From Verrucomicrobiota bacterium (GTDB lineage: Bacteria > Chlamydiota > Chlamydiia > Chlamydiales > Rhabdochlamydiaceae), in NCBI GenBank assembly GCA_018239715.1, contig JAFEGW010000019.1:1-61416 (forward strand): 61,416 nt of DNA. The letters are read 5' to 3'. The translations under genes and the position numbers were made by a program. The notes under the pieces were generated by a model that had not been told where the DNA came from, did no database searches, and saw nothing but the letters and a program-made list of their open reading frames with translations. Numbering within the stretch: position 1 is the stretch's first letter; every line of letters begins with the position of its first letter. Positions 7,978 to 16,108 of this stretch are shown here, piece after piece.

Positions 7978-9023
7978 GGAACATTCACTCCAATGCCTTT
8001 GATGCCTTGCCGTACGAGGTCGATATTCACAAAAGTCGGCAGCAATTGGGACATAAAACGGTTCCAGTTGGTAATCGGGCTTGCAGCGACATAGATAATA
8101 TCTCCTGGGATCAGCAGCATGCTATCGGAAGGGAGATGGATCACGTGGTCCCAGGTGACGGTGTAAATTTTAGGATTTAAAATATTGCCGCGGATGATTT
8201 GGATGTAGGATTTGTTGCCAGTAAAGGGGATGCCGCCGGCTTCTGCGAGGGCTTGCCGGATCGTCATAAATCCATTCGGAACATCGACGAGCCGTTCTTT
8301 TCCGACTTCTCCCAATACCATCAGAGTGGAGGCCGAAGGATCGGCAATGTAGATCTTGTCGCTGCCACGCATGACGATATTTTGCGACATGTCGCCTTCC
8401 TTGAGGAGCTTGTAAAGATCGACAGGGAGCATTTGATTATCCCGCACCACATAGCTTTTGAAAAGGTTGGCATTCGGAGGCACTTTCGCTTTAGAAAGAG
8501 TTTCAAACAGCCGGAGGCGGCCGTCGACAGGAATCGTCGGTGTTAGGACTAAACCGGCCAGCTCAACTTTTCTCTCCAACCGGTCTTTATAGGAAAGAAA
8601 GACCTGGACATCGCGGATCTGCGTTGAATAGAGCGATTGAATTTTTTGCGAAGCATCGTCTAAGGTGAGCCCTTCGATGGGGATCGGCTCCAGATCGGGA
8701 AGCCGTAGCGTCCCCTTATGGATCTGAAAGCCCACTGTGGAGCCGATCGCTTCAATGGCCGCTGAAATATCGGAACGGGAAGGGTGAAACACCGCTACGT
8801 AAAGCACATCGCCGTCTTGGATGACATCTTGGTATTCATTCAAAAGATCAGGAGAGAGCTCAGCATAGTTTTTTCCCTCCAGCTGTAAAATAGAAAATTT
8901 TCCTTGGCGGATTTTATATGAATCCATCACAAATTCGTCGGCTCCGACGGTGTCTTTCCCCATATAGGGGCGATTCCCGCAGCCGAACAGCAATAAAAAG
9001 GTGCAGATAAAGAAGAAATACAT
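7974..9023 (-). CDS. Wza-like polysaccharide export outer-membrane lipoprotein
   Basis: 349 residues when started at the ATG at 9021-9023, which gives a proper lipoprotein signal (MYFFFICTFLLLFGC, lipobox LFGC). An upstream TTG at 9063-9065 would add 14 residues before the signal and is less likely. After the Cys come a Poly_export domain (around IQDGDVLYVAVF), two SLBB-type domains, and a C-terminal amphipathic segment (PITNWNRFMSQLLP) like the helix that forms the outer-membrane pore in Wza. It should export a capsule or exopolysaccharide together with the Wzc-like protein. First gene of a minus-strand operon; only about 41 bases separate it from the divergent epimerase. Confidence 0.9.
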   Translation of the reverse strand: MYFFFICTFLLLFGCGNRPYMGKDTVGADEFVMDSYKIRQGKFSILQLEGKNYAELSPDLLNEYQDVIQDGDVLYVAVFHPSRSDISAAIEAIGSTVGFQIHKGTLRLPDLEPIPIEGLTLDDASQKIQSLYSTQIRDVQVFLSYKDRLERKVELAGLVLTPTIPVDGRLRLFETLSKAKVPPNANLFKSYVVRDNQMLPVDLYKLLKEGDMSQNIVMRGSDKIYIADPSASTLMVLGEVGKERLVDVPNGFMTIRQALAEAGGIPFTGNKSYIQIIRGNILNPKIYTVTWDHVIHLPSDSMLLIPGDIIYVAASPITNWNRFMSQLLPTFVNIDLVRQGIKGIGVNVP

Positions 9024-9064
9024 AAAATTAACAACATCATTAACGTGTAGATTAATTTTTCGCA

Positions 9065-10027
9065 ATGCGCATCTTCATCACAGGAATTGCAGGATTCATC
9101 GGTTTTCATGCAGCTCAGGCTCTTCGCCAGAGGGGAAATGCTGTGATGGGCTGCGACAATTTTAACGACTATTACGACCCTAACCTAAAACGGAAACGCG
9201 CGGCTCTTTTAAAGCAGCAAGGCGTTGAGGTCGTTGAAATGGACATACGCAGCTCCTCGCAGCTTGAAAAATGGATTGTCGATTATAAGATCACCCATTT
9301 TCTGCATCTAGCAGCTCAAGCAGGAGTACGTCATTCGATCCAACATCCCGAGAGTTATGTCGACAATAATCTCGATGGATTCGTCCAAGTATTGGAGGTC
9401 ATCCGCCGCCATCCTCAGATTCCTTTCATCTATGCCTCTTCTTCTTCCGTCTATGGCCTCAATAAAAAAATTCCCTTTGCAGAAACCGATCCGACGGATG
9501 CCCCCTCCAACCTCTACGGAGCTACCAAGAAGTCGAATGAGCTGATCGCCCATGCCTATCATCATATGTTCGGGCTTTCTGCCACTGGACTTCGATTCTT
9601 TACCGTCTATGGCCCTTGGGGCCGTCCTGACATGGCCTATTTTTCCTTTACCGATGCGATCTTGAAAGGTAAGCCTATTCAAATTTATAACGAAGGGCAG
9701 ATGAAGCGGGATTTTACTTATATTGATGATATCGTGGCAGGCATTCTAGCGGCGATCGATCTGAGCGCCCCTTGCGAAATCTTCAACCTCGGCAACAATC
9801 AGCCTGAAGATGTTTTGCATCTCGTCCATCTCCTGGAAAAATACACCGGAAAGACGGCGATCAAAAAACTTTTGCCTGTGCAGCCGGGAGAAGTGCCGGT
9901 GACATATGCCGATATTGCTAAAAGTCAAAAATATCTGGGGTTTTCTCCTCAGATTTCCTTAGAGCAAGGGCTCCAAAAATTTCTTGCTTGGTATAGCAAT
10001 TACTTTAATTTATTAAATAATAGTTAA
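9065..10027 (+). CDS. NAD-dependent sugar epimerase, probably UDP-glucuronate 4-epimerase
   Basis: A 320-residue extended short-chain dehydrogenase. The NAD-binding GxxGFIG motif is at the extreme N-terminus (GIAGFIG), followed by DNFNDYYD, typical of UDP-glucuronate/UDP-glucose 4-epimerases. The catalytic pair is YGATK (about 151-155). It would make UDP-galacturonate or a related nucleotide sugar for the polysaccharide exported by the divergent operon. The Rossmann motif is so close to the ATG that this start must be right, leaving very little room for two divergent promoters. RmlB- or GalE-type specificity cannot be excluded. Confidence 0.85.
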   Translation: MRIFITGIAGFIGFHAAQALRQRGNAVMGCDNFNDYYDPNLKRKRAALLKQQGVEVVEMDIRSSSQLEKWIVDYKITHFLHLAAQAGVRHSIQHPESYVDNNLDGFVQVLEVIRRHPQIPFIYASSSSVYGLNKKIPFAETDPTDAPSNLYGATKKSNELIAHAYHHMFGLSATGLRFFTVYGPWGRPDMAYFSFTDAILKGKPIQIYNEGQMKRDFTYIDDIVAGILAAIDLSAPCEIFNLGNNQPEDVLHLVHLLEKYTGKTAIKKLLPVQPGEVPVTYADIAKSQKYLGFSPQISLEQGLQKFLAWYSNYFNLLNNS

Positions 10028-10047
10028 AATCAAAATGTTGATTTTAA
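10024..10047 (+). terminator. AT-rich hairpin at epimerase stop
   Basis: A perfect 10-bp stem (10024-10033 with 10038-10047) with a 4-base loop starts at the stop codon of the epimerase. It is AT-rich and followed by TTAAATAAAC rather than a pure T-run, so it is a likely but weak terminator or mRNA-end stabiliser. Confidence 0.5.
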
Positions 10048-10107
10048 TTAAATAAACTAGTTATAATTTTGTACAATTTTATTAAAATCAACAATGAGAA
10101 TAATATT

Positions 10108-10485
10108 ATGTCCAATCAGATTGTTTTAAAGCCCTTGGATCCTTCCAAAGCTCCCCCCGTACAGCAGAAATATGCCTTTTTTCCTCCTGAAGAATACCTC
10201 CCTCCCCAGGTTTTAATTGCAATCAATAACACGGAGCAGGCTAAGATCGAGGCTAAGAAGGCCGCGATCTTTTTCAAGGAGAAAGGAGAGCAGATTATTG
10301 GAGTAAGTGTCACTAGTGATGGTTATCTGGCAAAAGTTTACACGATCTCTCCAGAGGGTATCAAAAGGATATGGGGTAAAAAACTCGGAAAAGACGGTTT
10401 ATTTTTTCCTTATATAGAGATAAGACCACGCCCAAATATCAAACCAGCAGCTGTCCTAATGCCGCCTTCATCGCAGGTCGATTAA
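10108..10485 (+). CDS. Hypothetical protein, 125 residues
   Basis: Starts at the ATG at 10108 (MSNQIVLKPLD); an ATG at 10069 would add 13 Asn/Ile-rich residues from the AT-rich spacer and is less likely. The protein has Pro-rich ends (KAPPVQQ; IKPAAVLMPPSS) around a compact alpha/beta centre of about residues 35-95. There is no signal peptide or membrane helix. The ribosome site is weak. No family recognised; probably a lineage-specific cytoplasmic protein. Confidence 0.5.
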   Translation: MSNQIVLKPLDPSKAPPVQQKYAFFPPEEYLPPQVLIAINNTEQAKIEAKKAAIFFKEKGEQIIGVSVTSDGYLAKVYTISPEGIKRIWGKKLGKDGLFFPYIEIRPRPNIKPAAVLMPPSSQVD

Positions 10486-11115
10486 AGTAATGTTCTATTG
10501 AAATAACTGTAGGATGGTCGGTTCTCTGGACCGAAGGAGACTCTCCTTTAACAACTTAAGATCAAAGAAAACAGCAAAACATTGTCAATGCGAAAAAACT
10601 TGCTTGCAGCAAGTTGCTCTTGCTACTTATAAAAATTGATTAAGAAAAAAATATCAAGACAGATTTAAATATTATTTATTAATAATAGTTTATTAAGCTA
10701 TTGTTAATAGCGCTGAAAATAGTTTTTATTTCTTTTGTAATTAAGGGTGATTTATGACAAATCTTATTGCGGGTCAAAGTTGGGAAGGAATATTTCATTA
10801 TTTAAAAAATGCAGCCCTCGATCAACCCAATTTTAATAATTTTATTGGGAATTATTAGAAGGTTCTTTCTTTAATTACTTTCAAACAAACTCAAGAGAGT
10901 TCTCCCTTATATTTAACACGTCAATATAGGCAAAGTATTAGAAATGTGTGGTGGACAACATGTTGTTATGTATTAAAAAATCCAGCTTCGTTCGAAAGTC
11001 ATTAAATCTAATTTGCAATTTAATTTTTTAGGGATACATTGATATATATATTTATTGAAAATCTGGAGTAGAATCAATAGAGAATGAAAAAAAGGTAGGC
11101 TATCGAGGAGAAGGT
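10486..11115. other. AT-rich stretch with hairpins and one broken small gene
   Basis: This 630-base stretch is clearly richer in A+T than its surroundings. It holds a perfect 7-bp hairpin at 10533-10547, just after a TCGGT/ACCGA pair at 10517-10532, a second palindrome around AACTTGC...GCAAGTT near 10600, and the interrupted reading frame at 10754-11005. No other gene is visible on either strand. Confidence 0.45.
10754..11005 (+). pseudogene. Small gene interrupted by an in-frame TAG
   Basis: An ATG behind an AAGGGTG site opens a frame of 34 codons (MTNLIAGQSWEGIF...) ending in TAG at 10856-10858. The same frame then stays open for another 48 codons, to TAA at 11003-11005, with protein-like composition (SPLYLTRQYRQSIRNVWW). 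The simplest reading is an 83-codon gene broken by one nonsense change. No family recognised. The 34-residue product may still be made. Confidence 0.4.
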
Positions 11116-11880
11116 ATGAAGAGAAAATTAGGTCTGATTGTATCTATTTTTTGTATTATACAATCCATTATAGCCAACGAAGAAGATGCAGTTTCAACCC
11201 CCTTGTTGGCTAGAGATGCTCAAGTTCTTAACCTTGGAAATAGTCGAATAAAACTTGCTGATCGAGTAAACCAAAATGCAGATGTTTTAGCATTATATGA
11301 TGTGCTAGTCTCGGAGTGGCTGGCCTACGATCTTAAGGATGAAAAGAAGTTGGACTTGTTTGCTATGAGCAAAGCCATTGATTTTGCTGCAATTAAACAT
11401 GAAGGCCAATATCGAGAAGGGATACTTAGAACTCCGTACATTATCCATCCCTTAGGTGTTGTAAAATCCTTATGGTCGGAAGGAGGTATCCGGGAAGGCG
11501 ATACGCTTGTGGCCGCTGTTTTACATGATACTTTGGAAGATACACAAACAACGCCGGAGGAAATTGAAGCAAATTTCGGCTATCATGTGCGGTCTATAGT
11601 TGAAGAATTAACAGATGATCCCCACCTCTCTTCAGAAGAAAAAAAGCAAAAGCAAGTTGAGCATGCTAAAGAGTATTCAAGGGAAGCAAGGCTGATTAAG
11701 CTTGCAGATCGTCTTTACAATATCCGAGATTTAAAAAATTTAACTCCAAGTGAAAGGCTTGCCTGCAAAAATTACTTAGAATGGAGTCTTAAGCTTTTAA
11801 CGGCTTTAAGAGGAGCTAATATGGTTTTAGAAAATGCGTTAGAATTAGAGATCTTGACTCAGTTAACGGAAGATCAATAA
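11116..11880 (+). CDS. MESH1-like HD hydrolase (ppGpp/NADPH type) with signal peptide
   Basis: A 254-residue protein with an N-terminal Sec signal (Lys/Arg at 2-4, hydrophobic 5-18, cut near Ala20), a ~60-residue linker, then a complete HD hydrolase domain at about 85-250. The manganese site is intact: His95 (KHEGQ), His137-Asp138 and Glu141-Asp142 (HDTLEDT), and Asp198 (KLADRLYN). The VEELTDD segment (162-168), QVEHA (180-184) and YLEWSLK (220-226) match metazoan MESH1 better than long RelA/SpoT enzymes. MESH1 proteins hydrolyse (p)ppGpp or dephosphorylate NADPH. No synthetase domain is present. The signal peptide points to the periplasm, inclusion lumen or host. Strong GAGGAGAAGG ribosome site. 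Confidence 0.88.
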   Translation: MKRKLGLIVSIFCIIQSIIANEEDAVSTPLLARDAQVLNLGNSRIKLADRVNQNADVLALYDVLVSEWLAYDLKDEKKLDLFAMSKAIDFAAIKHEGQYREGILRTPYIIHPLGVVKSLWSEGGIREGDTLVAAVLHDTLEDTQTTPEEIEANFGYHVRSIVEELTDDPHLSSEEKKQKQVEHAKEYSREARLIKLADRLYNIRDLKNLTPSERLACKNYLEWSLKLLTALRGANMVLENALELEILTQLTEDQ

Positions 11881-11990
11881 ACTGATTTTTTCAGCAGCCG
11901 TGCCTAGATATAAATTTACAATTAAACCCAGCTCCGCTTTGAGCTGTGTTAATAAAATCTGCGAATGATGCTTAAACGTTTTGTTAGGTG

Positions 11991-13454
11991 TTATTCCAAT
12001 AAAGGTTCAAAAGCTTCGGGCAAAGACTCTAAAATATCCGAAGCGATCATACAGTAGGAGGTGAGCTTGTTCGCGGCGAGCTCGCCAGCGATGGCGTGAA
12101 GATAAACGCCCAAAGCTGCTGCTTCCAAGGGCTCCATTTTTTGCGCAAGAAGACCCGCAAGGATCCCGGTGAGGACATCGCCCGATCCGGCAGTCGCCAT
12201 GCCGGGATCTCCATGAGGAATAATCAGGGGTTTTTTCCCCGGATGGAAAACGATCGAAGGAGCTCCTTTGAGAACCAGCGTCACTTTCTTTTTTTCCACA
12301 TAAGCTTGGCAGGTTTCCAACGTGGGAGCACGGTTGAGAAGTTTTTGCATCTCTCCATGGTGAGGTGTTAAAATGGACTGCTTGGGAAGTTTCCAGGAAG
12401 GATTCTTCGCTAAAAAATAGAGCGCATCAGCATCGAGGACAAGAGGCAGGCGGATCAAAGCTAAAAGTGTCTTAAGGAGTTTCCCTACAGCCGGTGTTCT
12501 ACCCAGGCCCGGCCCCACTAAAAAGGCCGCTGCACGCTTCGATTCTTCTTGTATTCTCTTGAGGTCATAATCTTCATGGATGACCTCAGCCAAAAGATGG
12601 TCCGAGGGAGCCTTTGGCAGGGAGAAAAGTCGTATGATGCCGGCCCCGCTATGAAGAACTCCCGCAGTGGCAAGAGCGGCAGCACCGGGCATTTGAGGTG
12701 AGCCTGCAACGGCTAAAACATATCCGGCTTCGTATTTGTGGCGAGACCGTCGTATAGGAGGAAGCTTGAGAGAAGAAGGATCGAGAAGAAGCGCCTTTTC
12801 TTGAACTTGCTTATTAAATTTGACAGGCAGGCCAAAGTCGACGCCAATGAGTTCTCCGACATGGTCCCATCCTTTCCCCATAAAGAAGCCGAGTTTGGGG
12901 AGCCCTAAATAAACGGTTACGGTAGCGTAGATCGCGACAGAACCCACCTCTCCCGTGGATCCATTTAAGCCTGAAGGGATATCAATAGCTAAAATGGGAA
13001 GGCCAGTTTCGTGGGACCATTCGATGGCTTTTGCGGCAAGTCCTTCCGCTTTGCCTTTGAAACCTGTTCCGAAGATCCCATCTAAAATGAGAGAACAGCC
13101 TTGTGTGTCTAGATTCGAAGTGACTTTTCCTCCGAGTTTTAAAAATTGATCATGCCTCACACGGCAGAGAGGAGAACACTCTTTAAGAGGAAATATCGCA
13201 GTAGCTTGAACGGCATAATGCCGCGAGAGTAATAAAGATCCTGCCGTATAAGCATCACCGGCTTTATTTCCCTTGCCCGCAAGGATGAGGACCCGTTTAG
13301 GGAGATGATGCGTCTCAATGAAATGGCTCACCGCCTCCGCAATGCCTTCAGCAGCTTTGTCCATGAATGCTGCAGCGCTGGAGCCGCCTGCAATGCTTAA
13401 GCTTTCGATCCTTTGCATCTCATCAGAGGTGACAATTTTTGGGCCTTGGATCAC
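11991..13454 (-). CDS. nnr: Bifunctional NAD(P)H-hydrate epimerase/dehydratase
   Basis: A 487-residue YjeF-type protein. The N-terminal half (about 1-215) is the epimerase, with GKGNKAGDAY near 60 and a conserved Asp in DIPSGLNG. The C-terminal half (about 225-485) is the ADP-dependent dehydratase, with LTPHHGEM and the nucleotide-binding GDPGMATAGSGDVLTG. Together they repair NAD(P)H hydrates (NADHX/NADPHX) back to NAD(P)H in the cytoplasm. It overlaps gpsA by 4 bases and is co-transcribed after it. Length is normal for the fused family. Confidence 0.95.
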   Translation of the reverse strand: MIQGPKIVTSDEMQRIESLSIAGGSSAAAFMDKAAEGIAEAVSHFIETHHLPKRVLILAGKGNKAGDAYTAGSLLLSRHYAVQATAIFPLKECSPLCRVRHDQFLKLGGKVTSNLDTQGCSLILDGIFGTGFKGKAEGLAAKAIEWSHETGLPILAIDIPSGLNGSTGEVGSVAIYATVTVYLGLPKLGFFMGKGWDHVGELIGVDFGLPVKFNKQVQEKALLLDPSSLKLPPIRRSRHKYEAGYVLAVAGSPQMPGAAALATAGVLHSGAGIIRLFSLPKAPSDHLLAEVIHEDYDLKRIQEESKRAAAFLVGPGLGRTPAVGKLLKTLLALIRLPLVLDADALYFLAKNPSWKLPKQSILTPHHGEMQKLLNRAPTLETCQAYVEKKKVTLVLKGAPSIVFHPGKKPLIIPHGDPGMATAGSGDVLTGILAGLLAQKMEPLEAAALGVYLHAIAGELAANKLTSYCMIASDILESLPEAFEPLLE

Positions 13455-14449
13455 AGGTGCTCTTCCTTGACGGCTCGTTGAAGGAGAGATTTGACGGCAT
13501 CGCGGGGGTTGAGATTTTCATAGATGATCGAATAAACGGCTTGTGTGATCGGAACAGGAATGCCGGTTTGGTTTGCAAGCTGCAGTGCTGCAACGCAAGT
13601 GTAGGCGCCTTCGACTACCATGCCGACGGCGTCTTTGGCCTCATGGGGATTTAATCCTTCAGCGATGAAATGGCCGAATTTATAGTTGCGGCTGAGTTTA
13701 GAAAGGCACGTCACGCAGAGATCTCCGAGGCCCGAAAGACCGTTCAAAGTCTCCGTATGGGCTTTTTTAGTGACAGAGAGTTTGCGGATTTCATGGAGAC
13801 CTCTTGTCATGAGCGCAGCTTTGGTATTGTCTCCAAATCCTAACCCATCGGAAATTCCGCAGGCGATGGCGATGATGTTTTTCATGGCCCCGCCAAAGGC
13901 CACCCCATTGATATCGGAATTGGGATAAACTCGGAAAAACGGGGTAGAAAAAAGATCATGGATTTGCCGCATCAGTTCGGGTTCGTAAGCAGAACACACG
14001 ACCGATGTCGGAAGCTTTTCAATCACTTCTTCCGCGTGGCTCGGGCCGCTGAGGCAGCCGACCCATTTGCGATGAGAAGGTCCGAGTATATCAACGATGA
14101 CCTCGGGTAGCAATAAGCCGCTATTCTGCTCAATTCCCTTCGATGTGATGACGATCGGACACTTCCCCGCCCCTAGTTTTTTGATCTCCTCGAAAACCGG
14201 CCGGATCCCTGCGGAGGTGACCGATTCGATAATAAAATCAGCCCCTTCCAGAGCCGCAGCGAGATCACTGGTAAACTCAAGGGTCGGGTCAGCTTGATAG
14301 TTCGGAAGTTTCGGATGCTCGCGGGTCTTGGCCAGTAATTTGGCAAAATCATCCCGCTTGGTCCATAAGATGACGCGATGCCCTTTAGAAGCAAGAAGAG
14401 AGGCCAGGCAAAATCCCCAGGTACCGGCGCCTAGATAACAGATATTCAT
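13451..14449 (-). CDS. gpsA: Glycerol-3-phosphate dehydrogenase [NAD(P)+]
   Basis: A 332-residue enzyme reducing dihydroxyacetone phosphate to sn-glycerol 3-phosphate for phospholipid synthesis. The NAD-binding motif GAGTWGFCLA is at about 7-16, the substrate-binding GPSHAEEV is in the middle, and the family signature NIIAIACGISDGLGFGDN contains the catalytic Lys context (GGAMKN). Length and order are typical. First gene of a two-gene unit with nnr. Confidence 0.97.
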   Translation of the reverse strand: MNICYLGAGTWGFCLASLLASKGHRVILWTKRDDFAKLLAKTREHPKLPNYQADPTLEFTSDLAAALEGADFIIESVTSAGIRPVFEEIKKLGAGKCPIVITSKGIEQNSGLLLPEVIVDILGPSHRKWVGCLSGPSHAEEVIEKLPTSVVCSAYEPELMRQIHDLFSTPFFRVYPNSDINGVAFGGAMKNIIAIACGISDGLGFGDNTKAALMTRGLHEIRKLSVTKKAHTETLNGLSGLGDLCVTCLSKLSRNYKFGHFIAEGLNPHEAKDAVGMVVEGAYTCVAALQLANQTGIPVPITQAVYSIIYENLNPRDAVKSLLQRAVKEEHL

Positions 14450-14620
14450 TTTTTTACTCGTTCCAGTTGCGGGTAAGTTCCACGTTTTTGTTCAGATTAA
14501 CATATTAGGTTTCAATGCTCAAGCTCGAGACTGCTTAAAGTTAAATAGTTTCTTGGTTTTTTAACTGTAGCGAGTATTTCGGTAGAGAGGGATAATCGGG
14601 CAAAAATTTTAGAGGAATCT

Positions 14621-15256
14621 ATGCCAACTAAAATCCTTTCTTCGATGACTGTATGCTCTCATTCCCATCTGTTGCATCCTTTTTGCCCCCGACAAAATTC
14701 CACTGAAAAGGTTGCGAATTTTGTTCTTTATGCCTTGGGCGCCGCTGTTGCTTTTTGGGCCCTCTATCAAATGAATCGCCCTTCCTCTCCACCACCGCCT
14801 TTAGGGTCAGCCCCGTTGTCAGCTTCTCGTCCTCTTAGCGGTGCATTAGAATTAGCGAGAAAATTTTCGAGTCGATCAGCAAGTGCTGCTATTTCAGCTG
14901 AAAAGGGAGGCAAAGCACCACCCACACCTAATGAAATAGCGGATCATTTTAGCTACATTGTCGAGACCGCGAGAAAACAGCCAGGAAAACCTATTGCTTA
15001 TGATTGGACTCAAAAGAATTTACCTATTTCAGATGACACGCCTCGTTTCACCGTACTGTTCATGCAACTTGAAATAGAGGCTGGGATAGCAAAAGAGGAA
15101 GTCGCTTTGATTGCAAATTCCGCTCTTCCAGGTCAATATATACGTTGGACATCTCTAGCGGAGAGCGATATTAGAAAAGGAAATTACCCAGAAAGAATGG
15201 AACAAAAGATTTTGCTTCAGGTCTTGAATGCTAGGCCTATTGTTTTCACAGATTGA
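14621..15256 (+). CDS. Single-pass membrane protein of unknown function
   Basis: 211 residues. A hydrophobic segment at about 33-50 (VLYALGAAVAFWALY) is followed by a Pro/Ser-rich linker (SSPPPPLG) and an Ala/Ser-rich stretch, then a soluble C-terminal domain of about 110 residues (PNEIADHFSYIVETA... PRFTVLFMQLEIEAG). The start follows an AGAGGA site. No family recognised. The N-terminal 30 residues contain three Cys and no typical signal, so a type II or effector-like topology is possible. Confidence 0.6.
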   Translation: MPTKILSSMTVCSHSHLLHPFCPRQNSTEKVANFVLYALGAAVAFWALYQMNRPSSPPPPLGSAPLSASRPLSGALELARKFSSRSASAAISAEKGGKAPPTPNEIADHFSYIVETARKQPGKPIAYDWTQKNLPISDDTPRFTVLFMQLEIEAGIAKEEVALIANSALPGQYIRWTSLAESDIRKGNYPERMEQKILLQVLNARPIVFTD

Positions 15257-15395
15257 TTCTAGTTTCTCGAGAGTTCTGACCTCGCTGATAAAAATCAGTG
15301 CTACATCTTTTCGAATTTTATCTTTCAACAAAAAAATCTCTTTTGATTATAGTGCCTGAAATTTTTAAACAGGCAATAAAATCAAAAGGAGACTT

Positions 15396-16088
15396 ATGAG
15401 AAGATGGGAATCTTGGAAAGTTTGTATTTTGCTGTTTCTGGTCGTTTGTACTTCTAAAGCCTATCCTGAAATCTTAAATGACCGACGTGCGCTCAGCCAG
15501 CTTGTGCATCAGATCAGAGATCCTCAAACAGATCGGAAACATTTTAGAGCTTGTTTGGGAAAAATCGGAGAATACTTGGCTTTAGAGGTTTTAGAAGAGC
15601 TGAATACGAAAAATGTCGAAGTTCAAACGCTTACAGGAGCTACAGCGATCCATGTTTTGTGCAATGAAGATCCTGTTTTGATCACGATTCTTCGAGGAGG
15701 CATTCCCCTGCTGATGGGAGTCCAAGAGATCTTCCCTCATGCAGAAGTCGGTTTTTTAGGCATGGCGCGAGATGAAGAAACCCTAGAAGCGAAAACAAGT
15801 TATATTGGTATTCCCGACATAAAAAATAAGATCGTGATTATCGCAGATACCATAGTTGCCACAGGATGATCGATGATCGATGCGCTCAAAATCATCGAGA
15901 AATATGGACCGAAGGAAATTATCGTTGTCTGCGCTGTTGCTGCAAGAGAGGGGATAGCTCGTATCTTAGAGCATAACCCCAACGTGAAGATTTTTGCTGC
16001 CGTAACAGATCCTAAACTCAATGAAAAAGGGTATATTGTTCCGGGCCTTGGCGATGCTGGAGACCGAGCATTCGGAATCAAGCAGTGA
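15396..16088 (+). pseudogene. upp: Uracil phosphoribosyltransferase with signal peptide, broken by in-frame TGA
   Basis: The two halves (15396-15866 and 15870-16088) form one continuous frame that aligns end to end with uracil phosphoribosyltransferase (uracil + PRPP to UMP), except for TGA at 15867-15869. The TGA sits exactly at the second Gly of the PRPP-binding ATGGS motif, so one G-to-T change in a GGA codon explains it. The C-terminal part has the uracil-binding GYIVPGLGDAGDR. The N-terminus carries an extra 23-residue Sec signal (KVCILLFLVVCTSKA) before a normal-length enzyme. A good AAAAGGAG site precedes the ATG. It is either a very recent pseudogene, a readthrough gene, or a sequencing error. 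Confidence 0.8.
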
Positions 16089-16108
16089 TATTTTTTTGAA
16101 GCACCCTC

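Noticed and set aside
9024-9065. TTG start giving a 363-residue Wza-like protein
   Set aside because: The ATG 14 codons later begins a standard lipoprotein signal; the upstream residues would spoil it.
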